In this document: piece by piece, positions 13,801-25,788 of the stretch | How the letters are laid out: every line of letters begins with the position of its first letter | Position numbering within the stretch: position 1 is the stretch's first letter | From: Plasmodium malariae | Lineage: Eukaryota > Apicomplexa > Aconoidasida > Haemosporida > Plasmodiidae | Reading direction: 5' to 3' | DNA: 58,220 bases | Assembly (NCBI RefSeq): GCF_900090045.1 | Contig: NW_021638298.1 | Span: 1 to 58,220, forward strand | Made by a program: the position numbers and the translations under genes | Notes under the pieces: model-generated | The model's database searches: none | What the model was told of the DNA's origin: nothing | The model's input: the letters and a program-made list of their open reading frames with translations, nothing else

Positions 13801-14043
13801 ATATTTAGAATATCAAAAAAACTGCTTATGAATAATAGGAGACTAAAGCATGGATTATAATTAACACAACGCAAAATATTTTCTTTATTTGCTATTTCAC
13901 GCTTTAATAATTAATATTTATTAAGAATAAAATATACTTGTTCTAAAAAATGATGCTTGTAAAATTAGCATTACAAACAGGATAAATTCCTTAGTATCCT
14001 TAATAAGCGTTTTAATATATAAAGGAGCGTATTATATATATAT
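10880..14043. other. Spacer between fam-l and fam-m, holding an extra upstream module
   Basis: No coding region. The first part (10880-11500) is the 3' flank and aligns by eye with the flanks after the other fam-l genes at 36427 and 52447. A segment at 12760-13450 resembles the upstream regions of fam genes but is not followed by a gene. The spacer is about 1 kb longer than the equivalent spacers of the other two doublets. Confidence 0.45.
12760..13450 (+). repeat. Orphan copy of the fam-gene upstream region
   Basis: Landmarks in order match the region upstream of the fam-l gene at 9899: a stretch with AAAAATTATTGTACGAA (compare 50660-50690), a TTATAATAATTGATATTT motif at about 13005-13025 (compare 9340-9360), an ATTCTATGTGTTG...GAAACTCAAAAT block at 13137-13172, then text around 13200-13235 resembling 9540-9575. 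No start codon plus leader follows within the expected 420 bp. Best read as a duplicated 5' module or the remains of a lost fam gene. Confidence 0.4.
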
Positions 14044-14079
14044 ATTCTATACATTCTCTATTGCTTATAAACTAAATAT
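14044..14079 (+). promoter_or_regulatory. Conserved upstream block, fam-m at 14382
   Basis: ATTCTATACATTCTCTATT followed by TATAAACTAAATAT, 338 bp upstream of the ATG. Equivalent to the blocks at 9478, 31645, 35014, 47866 and 50995, but closer to its gene than the others. Confidence 0.42.
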
Positions 14080-14381
14080 TTTCATATGATAAAAAATATT
14101 TAATACTGCATTAAATAAAAAGTTAAATTATATATATTGTATATTTATGAAAGAATTCAAATTCTTTTATTTTAATGATACAATTTGTTTTTATATAACA
14201 TTTAGGTAAAAAATATATAATACATTATTATATATTTTTTTATATGTAGTTGTTTAATTGTAAATTATAGTTGTATATATTTGATTAATATCTTACTAAA
14301 AAGCAAATGTTATTAATAAAAAAAATATTATGTTATTATTTATTCATTAGTTTGTATTTTATAATATTATAGATATATAAT

Positions 14382-15260
14382 ATGGAACTAAAAATTAATC
14401 CAATCTTATTTATTATAACTACTTTTACTTTTTTAAAGAGGATTTTCTTTTTTAACCATGATGGGGTATGATAATATTAGTTATGTTATTGTATTATACT
14501 TAATTTCCGTGTTTTCTTATTATTAATACAGTTTTTTACAATTAAAATGTTTGTTCATTTGAATAATAATCTTTTTTTTTAGTTAACGTTTAACAAATTT
14601 GTAGGTGAGAATTTTATGCAGTGTAGAATATTAGACAAAAAAAATTATCGATTACTCGCAACATGTAAAAAGGATAAAGATTCAAATAACATATATTTAA
14701 ATGAATTTTTTCCGAATAATGATAAAAAAGAAAATAAATATATAACTAATAATAAAAAATGGAATAAAGAAAAAAACACGAAATCCAACAAAAGTTTATT
14801 AAATAAAGCTCAGTACTATACAGAAGTTATAGATTACAATAATGGAATATTTGATGGAAAACATTTTCATTTTGAAAAAAAATTAATAAGAAAAAAAGAT
14901 TATGATGCTTTTCTAGAAAAAAAGAGGAGAATTAGAGATATATCTTTAAAAAAAATAAAATTTAAAAGTTACAGATTTGGAAGTGCCATATTTTTACTTT
15001 TTTTATTGCTGGGAATAGGTTTACCCATATTACAAGGATTAGATCTATTACAAAAAGCAGGAAGTGCGATTAAAGCTTTACCAGTTATAGGTAGTGTATT
15101 GTCAGCTATAGAAGGATGTTTAGGTAAGGCAAAATATCATTTTTTTTTAATAGCATTTAGCACAATTATCATTATATTAGTTGTTATACTTGTAATAGTA
15201 ATTCCTAAAATTTTAAGAAATAACGAAAAATATAACAGAATTAAGGCGATGTATGAGTAA
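14382..15260 (+). CDS. fam-m exported two-transmembrane protein
   Basis: Two-exon gene; family name from memory. Exon 1 (14382-14465) encodes a 28-residue hydrophobic leader (MELKINPILFIITTFTF...). The intron is 14466-14582, with a GTATG donor and a T-rich AG acceptor. Exon 2 (14583-15260) is open, giving 253 residues. The PEXEL-like NYRLLATCK has its Arg at residue 51. The fam-m signatures YYTEVIDYNNG and FDGKHFHFEKK follow. Membrane segments lie at about 160-179 and 215-236, and the tail is basic (PKILRNNEKYNRIKAMYE). The exon 2 start was set by alignment with the fam-m gene at 48290 (shared TFNK/SFNK at the exon start). Predicted to be exported to the infected red cell; function unknown. 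It is the second gene of the first doublet. Confidence 0.86.
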
Positions 15261-17971
15261 GGTGCATAACAAGAAACATGTTTTTTTATATACGTTATTA
15301 ATATGAAACGTTATATGTAATATCTTTAGTTTATATACTTAATAAACATACACATTGTTTCTACAATTTTATTAATGTACATGTGTTTAGGACGTAATCC
15401 TTATAATTAATACTCATAAATTATGTTCTTTGTCTATTGGTAAATTTGAACGCATTAATGATTGTCATTTTTTATTATAAATTATTGTTGAAACAAAATA
15501 AAATAACATCATGTAATATATGCATTTCTGTATATAATTAGATTCTTATAAGAAACATATATATGTGAGTTAAAATTAATATATAATATTAATGAAGTAG
15601 TGTTAGAATTTCCGTTTTAAACGAAAAGTAATTTTATTGTATTTTTTATCTTGAAGAATAATATGATTATCTGTATACGTACTTAAGAAATTATGAGATT
15701 AACATTACATTTAAAATGAATATTTTTTTTTGTATTTAATGTAAAGTAATGTATATATTATGTTACAATGATTTATATATATTTTACTCCAATATAAACA
15801 TAATATTTGTTATATAAATAATTTTTATTAGAAATATGGCATAACATAAAAATAATTATTAATAAATTTTGTAAGAAGTTTGATTTTGTTTCTTTAACGG
15901 TGTACGTAGGGAAATAGAATTGTATAATAAAATAATATTCTTATAAAGTAATATTCCTTTGGTAATGAGGAATAATATTTTAATTTTGTCCAAGTTACTA
16001 TTTTATTTTATTTAATAAGATTATGTATGCTATAAGTATATAATTAATTTATAAATAGAAAAAAATGAACTTCATTATTTTAAGAAAATGAAATATATTT
16101 TTATTAATATATTAAAAAAAAATATATGTTATAAGAAAAAAAAATTTTAATCTTTAACAAAATTTTTATTTTTATAAATCCTATATTTTATTATTTAAAT
16201 GAAAGCAATTTGTTTGTTACTGAAATTATTTTTTTATAGAAAATAAATTATTAAAAGTATGTTGAATTTGTAAGTGAGCTGAATAAATTATTTATATAGA
16301 TTATGTTAAAAACATTGGAAGATGACATTACATAAATTAATTAAGAACAAAATGTTAAAATAATATTTTTATAATTTTATTAATTCTGTACATGATGATG
16401 TACAAAATGTATATATATATATATAATATATATGATATAGGTAGCAAAATTAAAATCTATGATTAAATAAATATTATAAACTATATAGTATTTTTATATT
16501 TATTATAATCTGGAAGCGTATGCTGAACTTTTTTTTCCGAATTAAATTTATGATTACTATAAAACTATTATTATGAAACATAAAATTAATTATCAGATTA
16601 TTTCAAACATATTTTCGTTTATCCTTTTAATACGAACATGCTAATGTTTAAATAACGTGAAATAATTTCAACGAAAAATATTTTTGTTTTATTATTTTAA
16701 ATGTAATATTATGAGTAATCTGATCATTTCCATATCTAAATTAGTAACAAAATTGCAGATATATGGTAAAATAAAAGATATCATATAGTTATGCAGAATA
16801 ATTAATATTAATTCCAATTCTGAAATATATAATTTGTTTATTAGAAATGCATCTGAAGTTTTTACATGCAGTAAAAAAAGAGTCTGATTTTTTAAAATGT
16901 AATATGTATAATAATGTATATATAATGAGTTACATGGAGTTCAAAATAGCGGAATTCTATTAGAAACCTGAATAAAAAAAGTATTTCCTTTCAACTATTC
17001 TAATTATTTAGGTATTATAATGTTACTTGCTATTTTATGGAAATAACTGTTGTATTTTTTTCTTGGTATATAGCAAATAAAAATGCAATATAGAAATGTA
17101 TATACGATTTGTTATTTTTATAATATACATTAGATAAAATTTTATAATTATGTAATAAATTTATATATGTTTTTTATTTATCATAAGAAGATTTGCTTAC
17201 TACTTCGGATGTTATATATACAAAATATATTAGCGGAGAAAAGGAAAATAAAGTATAATGCTTCGAAAGAATATATATATGAATTATAAACTAAATATTA
17301 ATAGTTTTGCTATATAAATTAGAGATTGAGTCGAATAAATAACTCTTAACTACATATATAAATAACCTTTTTACAGTGTTACATAGAATATATACCATAC
17401 AAAAACAATACTAAACTATTTGCATATCATTTTAAATTTATAATTTTGTTTATCGGCAACTAGATAAATGATAATGAAACTTTAAAGATATAAATAATAT
17501 ATATGTATTCTTTTAAATTTTTGAATAATGTTTTTATTTTATGAATTTTGTTTTTTTATTTGCACAATAATATTACTTGTGTTTTTTTTAAAGCTTCTTT
17601 TTCTTTTCTTTTCATATTAATACTATTTTAATAAACGCTTCTATATATTAATGTGTAATAAAATCATTATTTATTTCACAATCTTGTGCTATATATTTAT
17701 ACTTTAAAATTATGTGGTTTTTATTCTAAAAGAAATTTCATATATATGTAGACCTTTTGCTACTGACTCATAATGTAGTACTGTATTTATGTTAACCCTT
17801 TGTTTGAATAATTGCTGTGTAGTTTTTTCTTAATTTTTATGCGCATGTATACATTTCTAATTTTTTTTATTTATTTATTAAGAAATATCCTCATATATGT
17901 AACTTTTGCACCGCTGAGTATTATATTTTGTATAGCAAATAATATAAACTGTAATTTTTGTATCAAGGATC
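15261..17971. other. 3' flank of fam-m and gene-poor spacer
   Basis: The first several hundred bases are the 3' flank of fam-m and contain short patches shared with the other fam flanks. Beyond that it is low-complexity AT sequence with no coding region I can support on either strand. A short plus-strand open frame near 17812 overlaps the end of the PIR remnant and looks accidental. Confidence 0.4.
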
Positions 17972-19133
17972 TCATTGTGGTTGATATCCTATACTATGAG
18001 AACTTCCTTTAAATTTTTTATCCAATACATTATATATATTTTGTAAGGATTCTATTTTTTCTTTAAGTTCAACTATTATTTTCATAACTAAGCTATTATA
18101 TAAGCATGATTTCAATAAAGTAAACTATATGAAACAAAACATGTATATATACCTAAGTATATTAATATTTTGTGCCTGTAAATTTTTGTGAAAACGGGAA
18201 TACTCATTGTATTAGAATATTTACGTTATTAACTATAATTTTCTTTTAACTTTATATAAAAAAAAATAAAGAGAATGTTGGTAGCAATTCGATCGCTCTG
18301 GATAAACTGACAGCAAATATATATTTTATTTGTATAGGTGATAAATATATGGTAAACCAGTACAAGGAGTTACCATGTGAATTTTATTATCAAATGCTTA
18401 TTTACAATTGATTAATTCCTCGCAAAAAGCATTTTAACTACTTTTTTGATGTTTTTCACAATTAGTCTTGTAAAGATTATAACATTTCTTTATATTACCA
18501 CAAATTATATCACCAGAATCCTGTTTTTTCCATTAAACTTGCTAAAATCATCATAATAACCGTATATTTATTCAAGCTTTGTTAAAGATTCAGTATTAAT
18601 TTCTTTTATTACTTGTATGAATATACTATCCAATTTAGACGAAACATCTCTAAATGGGTTAAACAAAATATAACTATTATACTTTTTATTTTTTTATTCT
18701 GAATTTATCAGGTAATTCAAGTATTTACGACGTTTGAGATTATCAGAATAATATTTATCCTTAATTTCAATTAAATATATACCAATATGTTGACATAATG
18801 TAATAAAATTAGTATTAGGAATATCTAAAGAATTATATTTAGTATTAGAACAATATTATACAGGACTTATACTATCACTCTTAACATTTTAACTAACCCC
18901 CCCTTATTCCGTTTTATATTGAAGATGTAATTACACGAATTATTTTAAAAAAATAATAAAATAAAATAAAAAATACTACTACTAATAATAATATATATTT
19001 GTAAAGTTATATTTTAATGAATAAAAATATATATTTCATTTATGTAACAACAAATTAATGAAATATTATGATATATATAAATATTATAAAAAACAAATAA
19101 ATCTTACGCTTCCCCCTAAAATTTTTGCGCCAT
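17972..19133 (-). pseudogene. Degenerate PIR (Plasmodium interspersed repeat) gene
   Basis: Translating the minus strand between about 18890 and 18390 gives a PIR-like protein broken by stops: CSNTKYNSLDIPNTNF, then ITLCQHIGIYLIEIKDKYY, NYLINSE-stop, SYILFNPFRDVSSKLDSIF, a stop, then YGYYDDFSKFN. After one frame change comes DSGDIICGNIKKCYNLYK, NAFCEELINCK-stop and MVTPCTGLPYIY. The Cys/Leu/Tyr pattern and the YYDDFSKF segment fit the PIR extracellular domain. A possible first exon (ATG at 19133, MAQKF-stop-GEA, donor GTAAGA at 19107) lies upstream. A possible C-terminal piece of 37 residues (17972-18085, ending HSIGYQPQ) lies downstream. At least five in-frame stops and one frameshift make it non-coding. 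PIR proteins are variant antigens of the infected cell. The core is well supported; both ends are uncertain. Confidence 0.68.
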
Positions 19134-22100
19134 TGTATATAAATATACGTGAATGAAACAGTAAAAGTTAAATTAACGTCATATTGATATTTATCTAAGT
19201 GAAAAAATTTTACACATTAAGTATATATGTGATACATTCCGTTTTGTCATATATAGAATTTAAAAAGACAATTCATAATAAAATCACCACTTTAATTTTT
19301 AGTTAAAATTAATATGAGGTTGTATAGTTTGTATAGTACAATATAAAAGCTTTTAATTGTAAACATGATAATTTGAAAAACATAATTTCTTTATTGTATC
19401 TAGAATACAATTATAGTAATGAATATTCTTCCCTTTTATTTTTATTCGTGTGAAAATTATATAAATGTACTTACATTCTATAGAGAAAAATTAATTAACT
19501 TTAGTGTATTCTCATATAAATTGCCAATTATATTCGAATATCTAATTAAAAATCTTTTTTTACCTTTTAAAATACTATAAATAGATAAATATTATTTATT
19601 TTATAGGTATAGAATTTTCCCTTTTATTTTTATTTTAGTGTTAAAATTGTACCTTTCAAATTATTTCAGTTAATATTTAAAATATATTATAATAATATAT
19701 GGGTTCTTTAGAAATCTCAATTTCATGATTTTTAGTGAAATTATAACTTTTCATAAATAAAAAATAAATTCAAGTTAAACAGGTTTATAATACATGAAAA
19801 TAAGTACTATTTCGTTAAATTAAAAATATATCGCATAAAAATAATATTTTAAGTATGAATGTATTATTCTAGAAATAGATAATATCATAAAATTTGAAAC
19901 AATCTCTTATTTTTTTTTTCATCCTATTACACAAGAAGCTAAAGTTGCAGTTTAATCTTTATAAAATTTGATTTAGTATAATATATATGATTATATTTAA
20001 AATATAACAATTATATAAACAAAAATTAGATATTATTACAGGGTAGATTAATTAAAATTATAAATTAATAAAAAAAAAAAAATTTAAATGCCTAAAGCTT
20101 TTAGTAAAATATATTACTGAATTTTATTTATACATGTGACTAATTAAAAATATAAATTAATATATCAACTAAAATTTATATTTACAGACAAAATATAACA
20201 AGCCCAATTAAAAAATAAATTTATGGGTTTTGTTCTACTTTCCGAATATAGTAAAATAATTGATAAAAGAAATATCATAAAATTTTTCAATTTCCGTTAT
20301 TTCACTGCTATTTTATTTATATCTATTCCATGTCTTATATGTTCTACTATACAATAACGTATATTTCAAGGATCTCAGAGAATAATAATAAATTATTATT
20401 TTTTTTTTTTTATATATCATATTGTAAAATATCTTAAGATTATATATTTAGTAAAATATATAAATCGTATATTATTATATTTTAATTGTACTAATATATT
20501 TAACATATAATTAAATATATTTAAAAAATATATATAATTACATAAAAACAAAAATTGTTTTTGTTATTAGTACATAAATAAAATGATTTCTCTTTTACTT
20601 TATGAACAAAGTAGTAATTAATATAGAAAAGTTATTATTATAATGGTTAAAATAAATATTTTTTTAAATTTATTTTACGTAAGACATCCTCTGTTATTTT
20701 ATTTTTATATTTATAACAATAATATATCTTTTTTCAATTCTCATATATGCGTTTCATTTAATAAAGTACTGTTATCAAAATTTCCAATAGATTCCAAAGA
20801 ATTACAGTTGTACTTTTATGAGATTAATATTAATTAATAACTACATTTGTAGGTTTATGTGTGCCAATATTCTATTATTATTATTAATATTCAATATATT
20901 TCTAGTATAATCACTATAGATTTAATAGACTAAAGTTATATTAAAAAATTTATTAAGTACTATTTCATATATAAAAAATAAAATATAAAAGTAAACATAA
21001 ATATTCATTATCGTTCTAATGTATAATTTAGATTAATAAAATATGCATATAATATTTATATTATATGATAAAGTGTAAAAGTATTTAATAGAAAGAACCC
21101 TATATGTATTAAACTAATATACATTAAAAGAACAATATATTTATTTCTGGTAATAGAAAATAAGTATATCTAGATTCTATTGAATTTATTCAAAATTGTT
21201 GAAACAACGATAATGCTAATATCAATATCTAAAAATAATTATATTTTTAATTAAATATTATTACTATATAGTAACATATTTGTTTTATATATTATATGGT
21301 TATTCTATTACAAAGATGAATATATATTTCAGTTAGGAAAGTATTATTCGATAGTAATAATTATAATAATATCATTAAATCATCTTTTTTTCCTAATTTA
21401 ATTATTAATAAAATTTCTGTATAATGAAACTCTCCAAACAATACACAATATTATGTTATTATAGTAATTGCTTAATACAATCCATTAAGTATAAATTTAT
21501 AATATACTTATTTTTTTCGTATAATGTTAAAGTAAAAACTTATTATATATCAAAATGGATTATACATTTATGCATAATGACATTAATATTATTTTATTTT
21601 ATAAATTACATTATATATATAGACATAATAGAAAAATAATATAAAAAAAACAAATGATCAATAATCTTATTAAGTAAGATGAAAAATTAAAAATATTATT
21701 ATGCAATTATAAAAAATCAAAAAAAAAAAAGGATAAATATCAAATTTTTTAAATTCTCTACAAAACATAAAACGTTCACTGAAAATTTTTTGTTATCATA
21801 ACATAATATAAATGAAATGATGAATTTAATTGAAAGAAAAAAAAAAAAACCAAAAAGATATATGTTATTTTTTAAAATTCCTGTAAAATATGTATATTTT
21901 CCTTCATTTCACATTGGTTTTAAAAAAACGTGGAAACATATCAATTTTATTCCATTCATTTTATACGCCTATTAATGTTTGACTTTTATTTTCCTTATTT
22001 CATAAAAGTATTACTAAATTATAATAATGAAATAAAAAAAAATGGAAAAAACCAAAAAACTAGTTTTATATTTATATGTTCATATCTTTTTGAAAAATAT

Positions 22101-22281
22101 AAAATGGATGTTAAGTTAAAACATTATATACTCATAATATTTTAACTATCATTTCATTTTAACTATTGTGATAATTTCATTTTTTAATTAAATATATATT
22201 TAAAAAATTTATATACATCAAAAGAAAAAAAAAAAAAAAATACTTTAATATTCTCAATATATAAGTAAACAGGTTGCACAT
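19134..22281. other. Gene-free spacer between PIR remnant and STP1-B
   Basis: About 3.1 kb of AT-rich DNA. Open frames of 61-71 codons occur on the plus strand (20643, 21424, 21930), but they are rich in Ile/Asn/Lys/Phe/Tyr, lack recognisable domains, and are what random AT-rich sequence gives. Poly-A runs are present (for example near 22225-22241). I see nothing else. Confidence 0.4.
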
Positions 22282-22467
22282 ATGATACGATATATTTTAT
22301 GTAAAAAAATAAATTATTTATTAAGAGATAGAATTTTTAAATGCGATTTTTTAATTATAAGGATAAATAAATTATTCAAGAGAAAAACAGTGATATATAT
22401 AAATAATGAAAGGTTATATATTTATAAAAAAGGAACACCTTTTATCTGCGAGTACCCATTAACTTAA
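22282..22467 (+). other. Short open frame downstream of STP1-B, doubtful gene
   Basis: A 61-codon frame starting MIRYILCKKINYLLRD, basic, with no domain I recognise. The equivalent sequence exists downstream of STP1-A (about 311-480), where a similar reading (LLRNRVFKYDFF) runs into stops. The similarity is explained by duplication of the whole block, so it is weak evidence for coding. It could be the remnant of a small exported-protein exon or a chance frame. Confidence 0.15.
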
Positions 22468-23193
22468 AATAGAATAAGAAATATTTAATTCATTATATAG
22501 TATATATTTTTTTATATTATATATAGTTATATAAATTATGTGTGTAATTTCATTATGTTTTCTTACGTTTTAAAGTATTTTTTTTTTTAATAAGTTTTTT
22601 ATATTAGTTTAAATATGAAACGGTCGTATAAAGGGAATGTTCAAAGGATTCAAATAAGCATCTATGGAAATGTGGAAAAAACTGTATATTAAAGAGTAAT
22701 TGAATAAAATATAAATATATATACTAATATAATAATGCCATATTAATTCAAAAACAATATTGCAATATTATTTTTTTTGCTTTTTTTTATTTTTAAAAAT
22801 CCTAATTTTCTACTAGTGCTTTAATACTTTCCGAAAATATTAATATTAATATATACATATATATATTTATTCATTTATTAACTATTTGCTGCTTTTATTG
22901 GATTAATTATTAATATAATTTTGTACTAGTTATTATTACATAAATATATATTATTATGTATATTCTGAATATATTTAAAATAACTATATTAAAAGGTTTA
23001 TATTTTATATATGTTTTTATCCATTTTGGTATCCATTATTTTACGAACTTTTTTTCATTGACTCCTTAAGATTTTGCAAAATTTATGAAATGTATTTCAG
23101 ATGTGTAATCTGATTATACATATATATCCTCCTAACATATTTTCGATGTATATTATGAATTTATAAAATATATTTTTCTATATTTCAGTAGTA
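22468..23193. other. 3' flank of STP1-B
   Basis: AT-rich flank homologous to about 490-1194 (3' flank of STP1-A). Shared landmarks include GGAAATGTGGAAAA near 22666 and CGTATAAAGGGAA near 22625. No coding region is seen. Confidence 0.45.
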
Positions 23194-25788
23194 TTATTCT
23201 ACGCTGCTCTCATTATATATCGAATTTGAGGGTGTATTATGTTCTCTTATCCAGTCTTCTATTTGCTTCCTAAAACATTTGTTCCCCATATAAGTATAAA
23301 TTTTTCTATTTTCTTTATTTTCTAAAAAATCATCATTAATATCATTTATTTTTTTTATAATATCTGATTTTCGCTCTAAATTTACTTCCGTTTTCCAATC
23401 ATTTATAGAACTATCCAAATGTGATTCTTCATTTTCTATAAAATCTTCTTTTTTGCATTCTTCCAATACCATTGCGAATACTAGTATGCACAATTTTTCT
23501 AGTAATTTTTTTTTTATATAATTATATAATTCTTCATAATTTTCTTTTTTATGTAGTTCTTCCATATTGAGTATTGATATATTATATTTAGTGTCTTCAT
23601 TTACACACTCATCTAACATATTGAGTAATTCTTGTGTTAATCCCTCAAACCATTCTTGTTCTAAGTATTGTTCTATGTGTATACGCTTTTTTAATATCCA
23701 ATCTTTCCATAAATCTTTTTCTTTTTCTGAAAAAGAACCTTTTTGAATTTCATTTGAAATATTCATTTTAAATTCCTTATATTTTTTTATGGAATCTTTT
23801 TCTTTTTTCCATTCATTTTTCAAATAATTAAACCAATCTGTTTTTTTCAATTTTTCAGAAATATTTTTATGTTCTTTTACCCATTTATTCCATAAAATTT
23901 GTTGTTTTTCAAAGTCATTAATAATTTTAGTATTTTCCATCATAGGTTCTTCATTATTCAAACCAACATATGTTCTATGTTCCTTTTTTGCGAGCAGTTC
24001 TATACATATTTCTAAAAATTCTCTTTTTTTATATTCCCATTCTTCATTTCTTAATTCTTTGAGCACTTCCATATGAACTTCTATAATCGTTTTGAATCTG
24101 TCTTTTTTTTGCTTAGGCGTATTTACGTATTTTATCATGTCATGTTCATGTATTTTTAATTTTTTTATGATTTCTTCGTCATCGTATATCGATTGTTCTG
24201 TATAATGTTGTGCTAAGAATTTTTTTTTTTCGTTAGAAAATGAAGGTAGTAGTATTCTTAGGAATTTCGCTTGTTTTCTTTTTATCCTTTTTTTTTTTTT
24301 AAACCCTCCTATTAAAGTATACTACAGTAAAAGAAAAACATATACATAAATTAAATTATTACAGTATACAAATTTTTATAATATATATGAATACTTTAGT
24401 TTTATTATACTTTAATAAAAATAGTGAATACTATTATAACTAGAAAGCTTGTTAATATAATTGATATGTATTTGTTATGGGTATTTTCTTCTGGATCTAC
24501 AATATTAATTTAAAAATATATATTATTTATCGTAGTTATTTAAAAAATTGTATAATAAGTATGGTTAATGCTACCTAGTATTTTTTGCAACATAGGTAAA
24601 GCAGGAGGGGGAGAATCAAGTATTGGCTGTCCAGGTAACCTCAAAATTTCAATATCATTGCTTGCTCCTGAGGTGTGAGAAGTATGATAATATAGTATAT
24701 ATATTGTTGGTCTTTATGGAACTGAAACATCGTGATCTATAAAATATTGTGGTGCATTAACTTGTATACCATTTGTAGATGTAGCTTCACTTTCTATAGA
24801 TGAAGATTCAGATGCTGGAATTTGAACTTTTACGTGAACATCTGGCGAAGGTGGGGATTGTAATTCTTGTTGAGTCTCCTGTTCATCTTTAGATACATGT
24901 ACATTTTCAGTTGTTTCGAAAGATTGAGATATCTCCAATTGATCCTGTGGATCTTGGGATGTATTTGAATCCATAGTTATTTCATCAGCTTTTGTTTGTG
25001 GATCTATATTTTCTTTTTCAGATGCAGTTTTACTGGCTGATAATTCATGTAATGATGGGCATTCAGATAATTCTTGGAAAGTTTCAGGTTTCATTAAGTC
25101 GCATATCGTTTCTGAACTTTCTATTTTTTTTTTTTTTTGGTCTTTTGTTTTATAGCATTTTCCAAAAAGAGTTTCCTTTTCCTTAAAATAATTCTTCTTT
25201 TCTTCAATCCACTTATTATATGCGTTACACTTACTTATATATGTATCATAATTTTTGGGGTCTCTTTTTAACTGTTTTATTTCATTAAAATCTATCTTTT
25301 TCTTATCGCAGAAATTTATTTCTTCATATTTTAATTCTAAAATTTTTTTATCTATGTCGTCTAAAATCAAAGGGCATCCTCCATGTTTACGTAATTGTTT
25401 GTAATAACCATTTAATTTATTGTTTAGTGCTCCTTTCCACGTTATTTTATAATCTTCATAATGTTTTGGTGGATTATTGTTCGCAATAAGATAATCAGCC
25501 AAATTTAGGCATCCCTTCCTAAATTCATCTTTATCATTTTCATTATTCAAGGAAAAGATTTTTTGTTTTATTTCTTTTTCAATCTTTTTAAACGCTGATA
25601 GTCTTATAACTGTGTAAAATAGACTACCATAGGAACTATAATACTGTATTCCAAAAAATTAGTACTATTTATTTAAGCTTTATTTTGTAAGTTAGTTTTA
25701 TTAAAACATTCTTATCATAAATAAATTATGCATAAATATAATCATGTTAAAAATTATTAAGTCTTACCTTTGAAAAACAATTATCCAT
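23194..25788 (-). pseudogene. STP1 family gene, copy B, complete but for one in-frame stop
   Basis: Four-exon STP1 gene; function unknown, with a SURFIN-like Trp-rich C-terminal part. Exon 1 (25768-25788) encodes MDNCFSK with donor GTAAGAC. Exon 2 (24575-25643) encodes about 356 codons: a Cys-containing N-terminal domain (GGCPLI, then NFCDKKK) followed by a Thr/Ser/Gln/Glu-rich stretch. Exon 3 (24411-24496, 86 bp, donor GTATAA) carries one membrane segment (SIILTSFLVIIVFTIFI). Exon 4 (23194-24321) encodes 375 residues with two Trp motifs (LWNKWVKEHKN; LWKDWILKKR). All splice phases agree. The only defect is a TAA at 24714-24716 in exon 2. Beyond it the same frame continues for 46 codons to the exon 2 donor and matches copy A near the end (SGA/SGT, KILG). 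No signal peptide. If the stop is real the product would lack the membrane segment and tail. Without the stop the length would be 767 residues. Confidence 0.82.

Noticed and set aside
20643..22145. Three plus-strand frames of 64-71 codons (20643, 21424, 21930)
   Set aside because: Their composition is that of translated AT-rich DNA (Ile, Phe, Tyr, Asn, Lys). There is no leader-intron structure, no motif and no paralogue in the window.
24640..24730. An intron removing the in-frame TAA of STP1-B
   Set aside because: An AG acceptor-like site exists downstream (CACCTCAG), but no convincing GTAAG/GTATG donor lies before the stop, and copy A has no intron at this point.
24992..25186. Plus-strand 64-codon frame inside STP1-B exon 2
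   Set aside because: Antisense shadow of a Lys/Glu-rich coding stretch.
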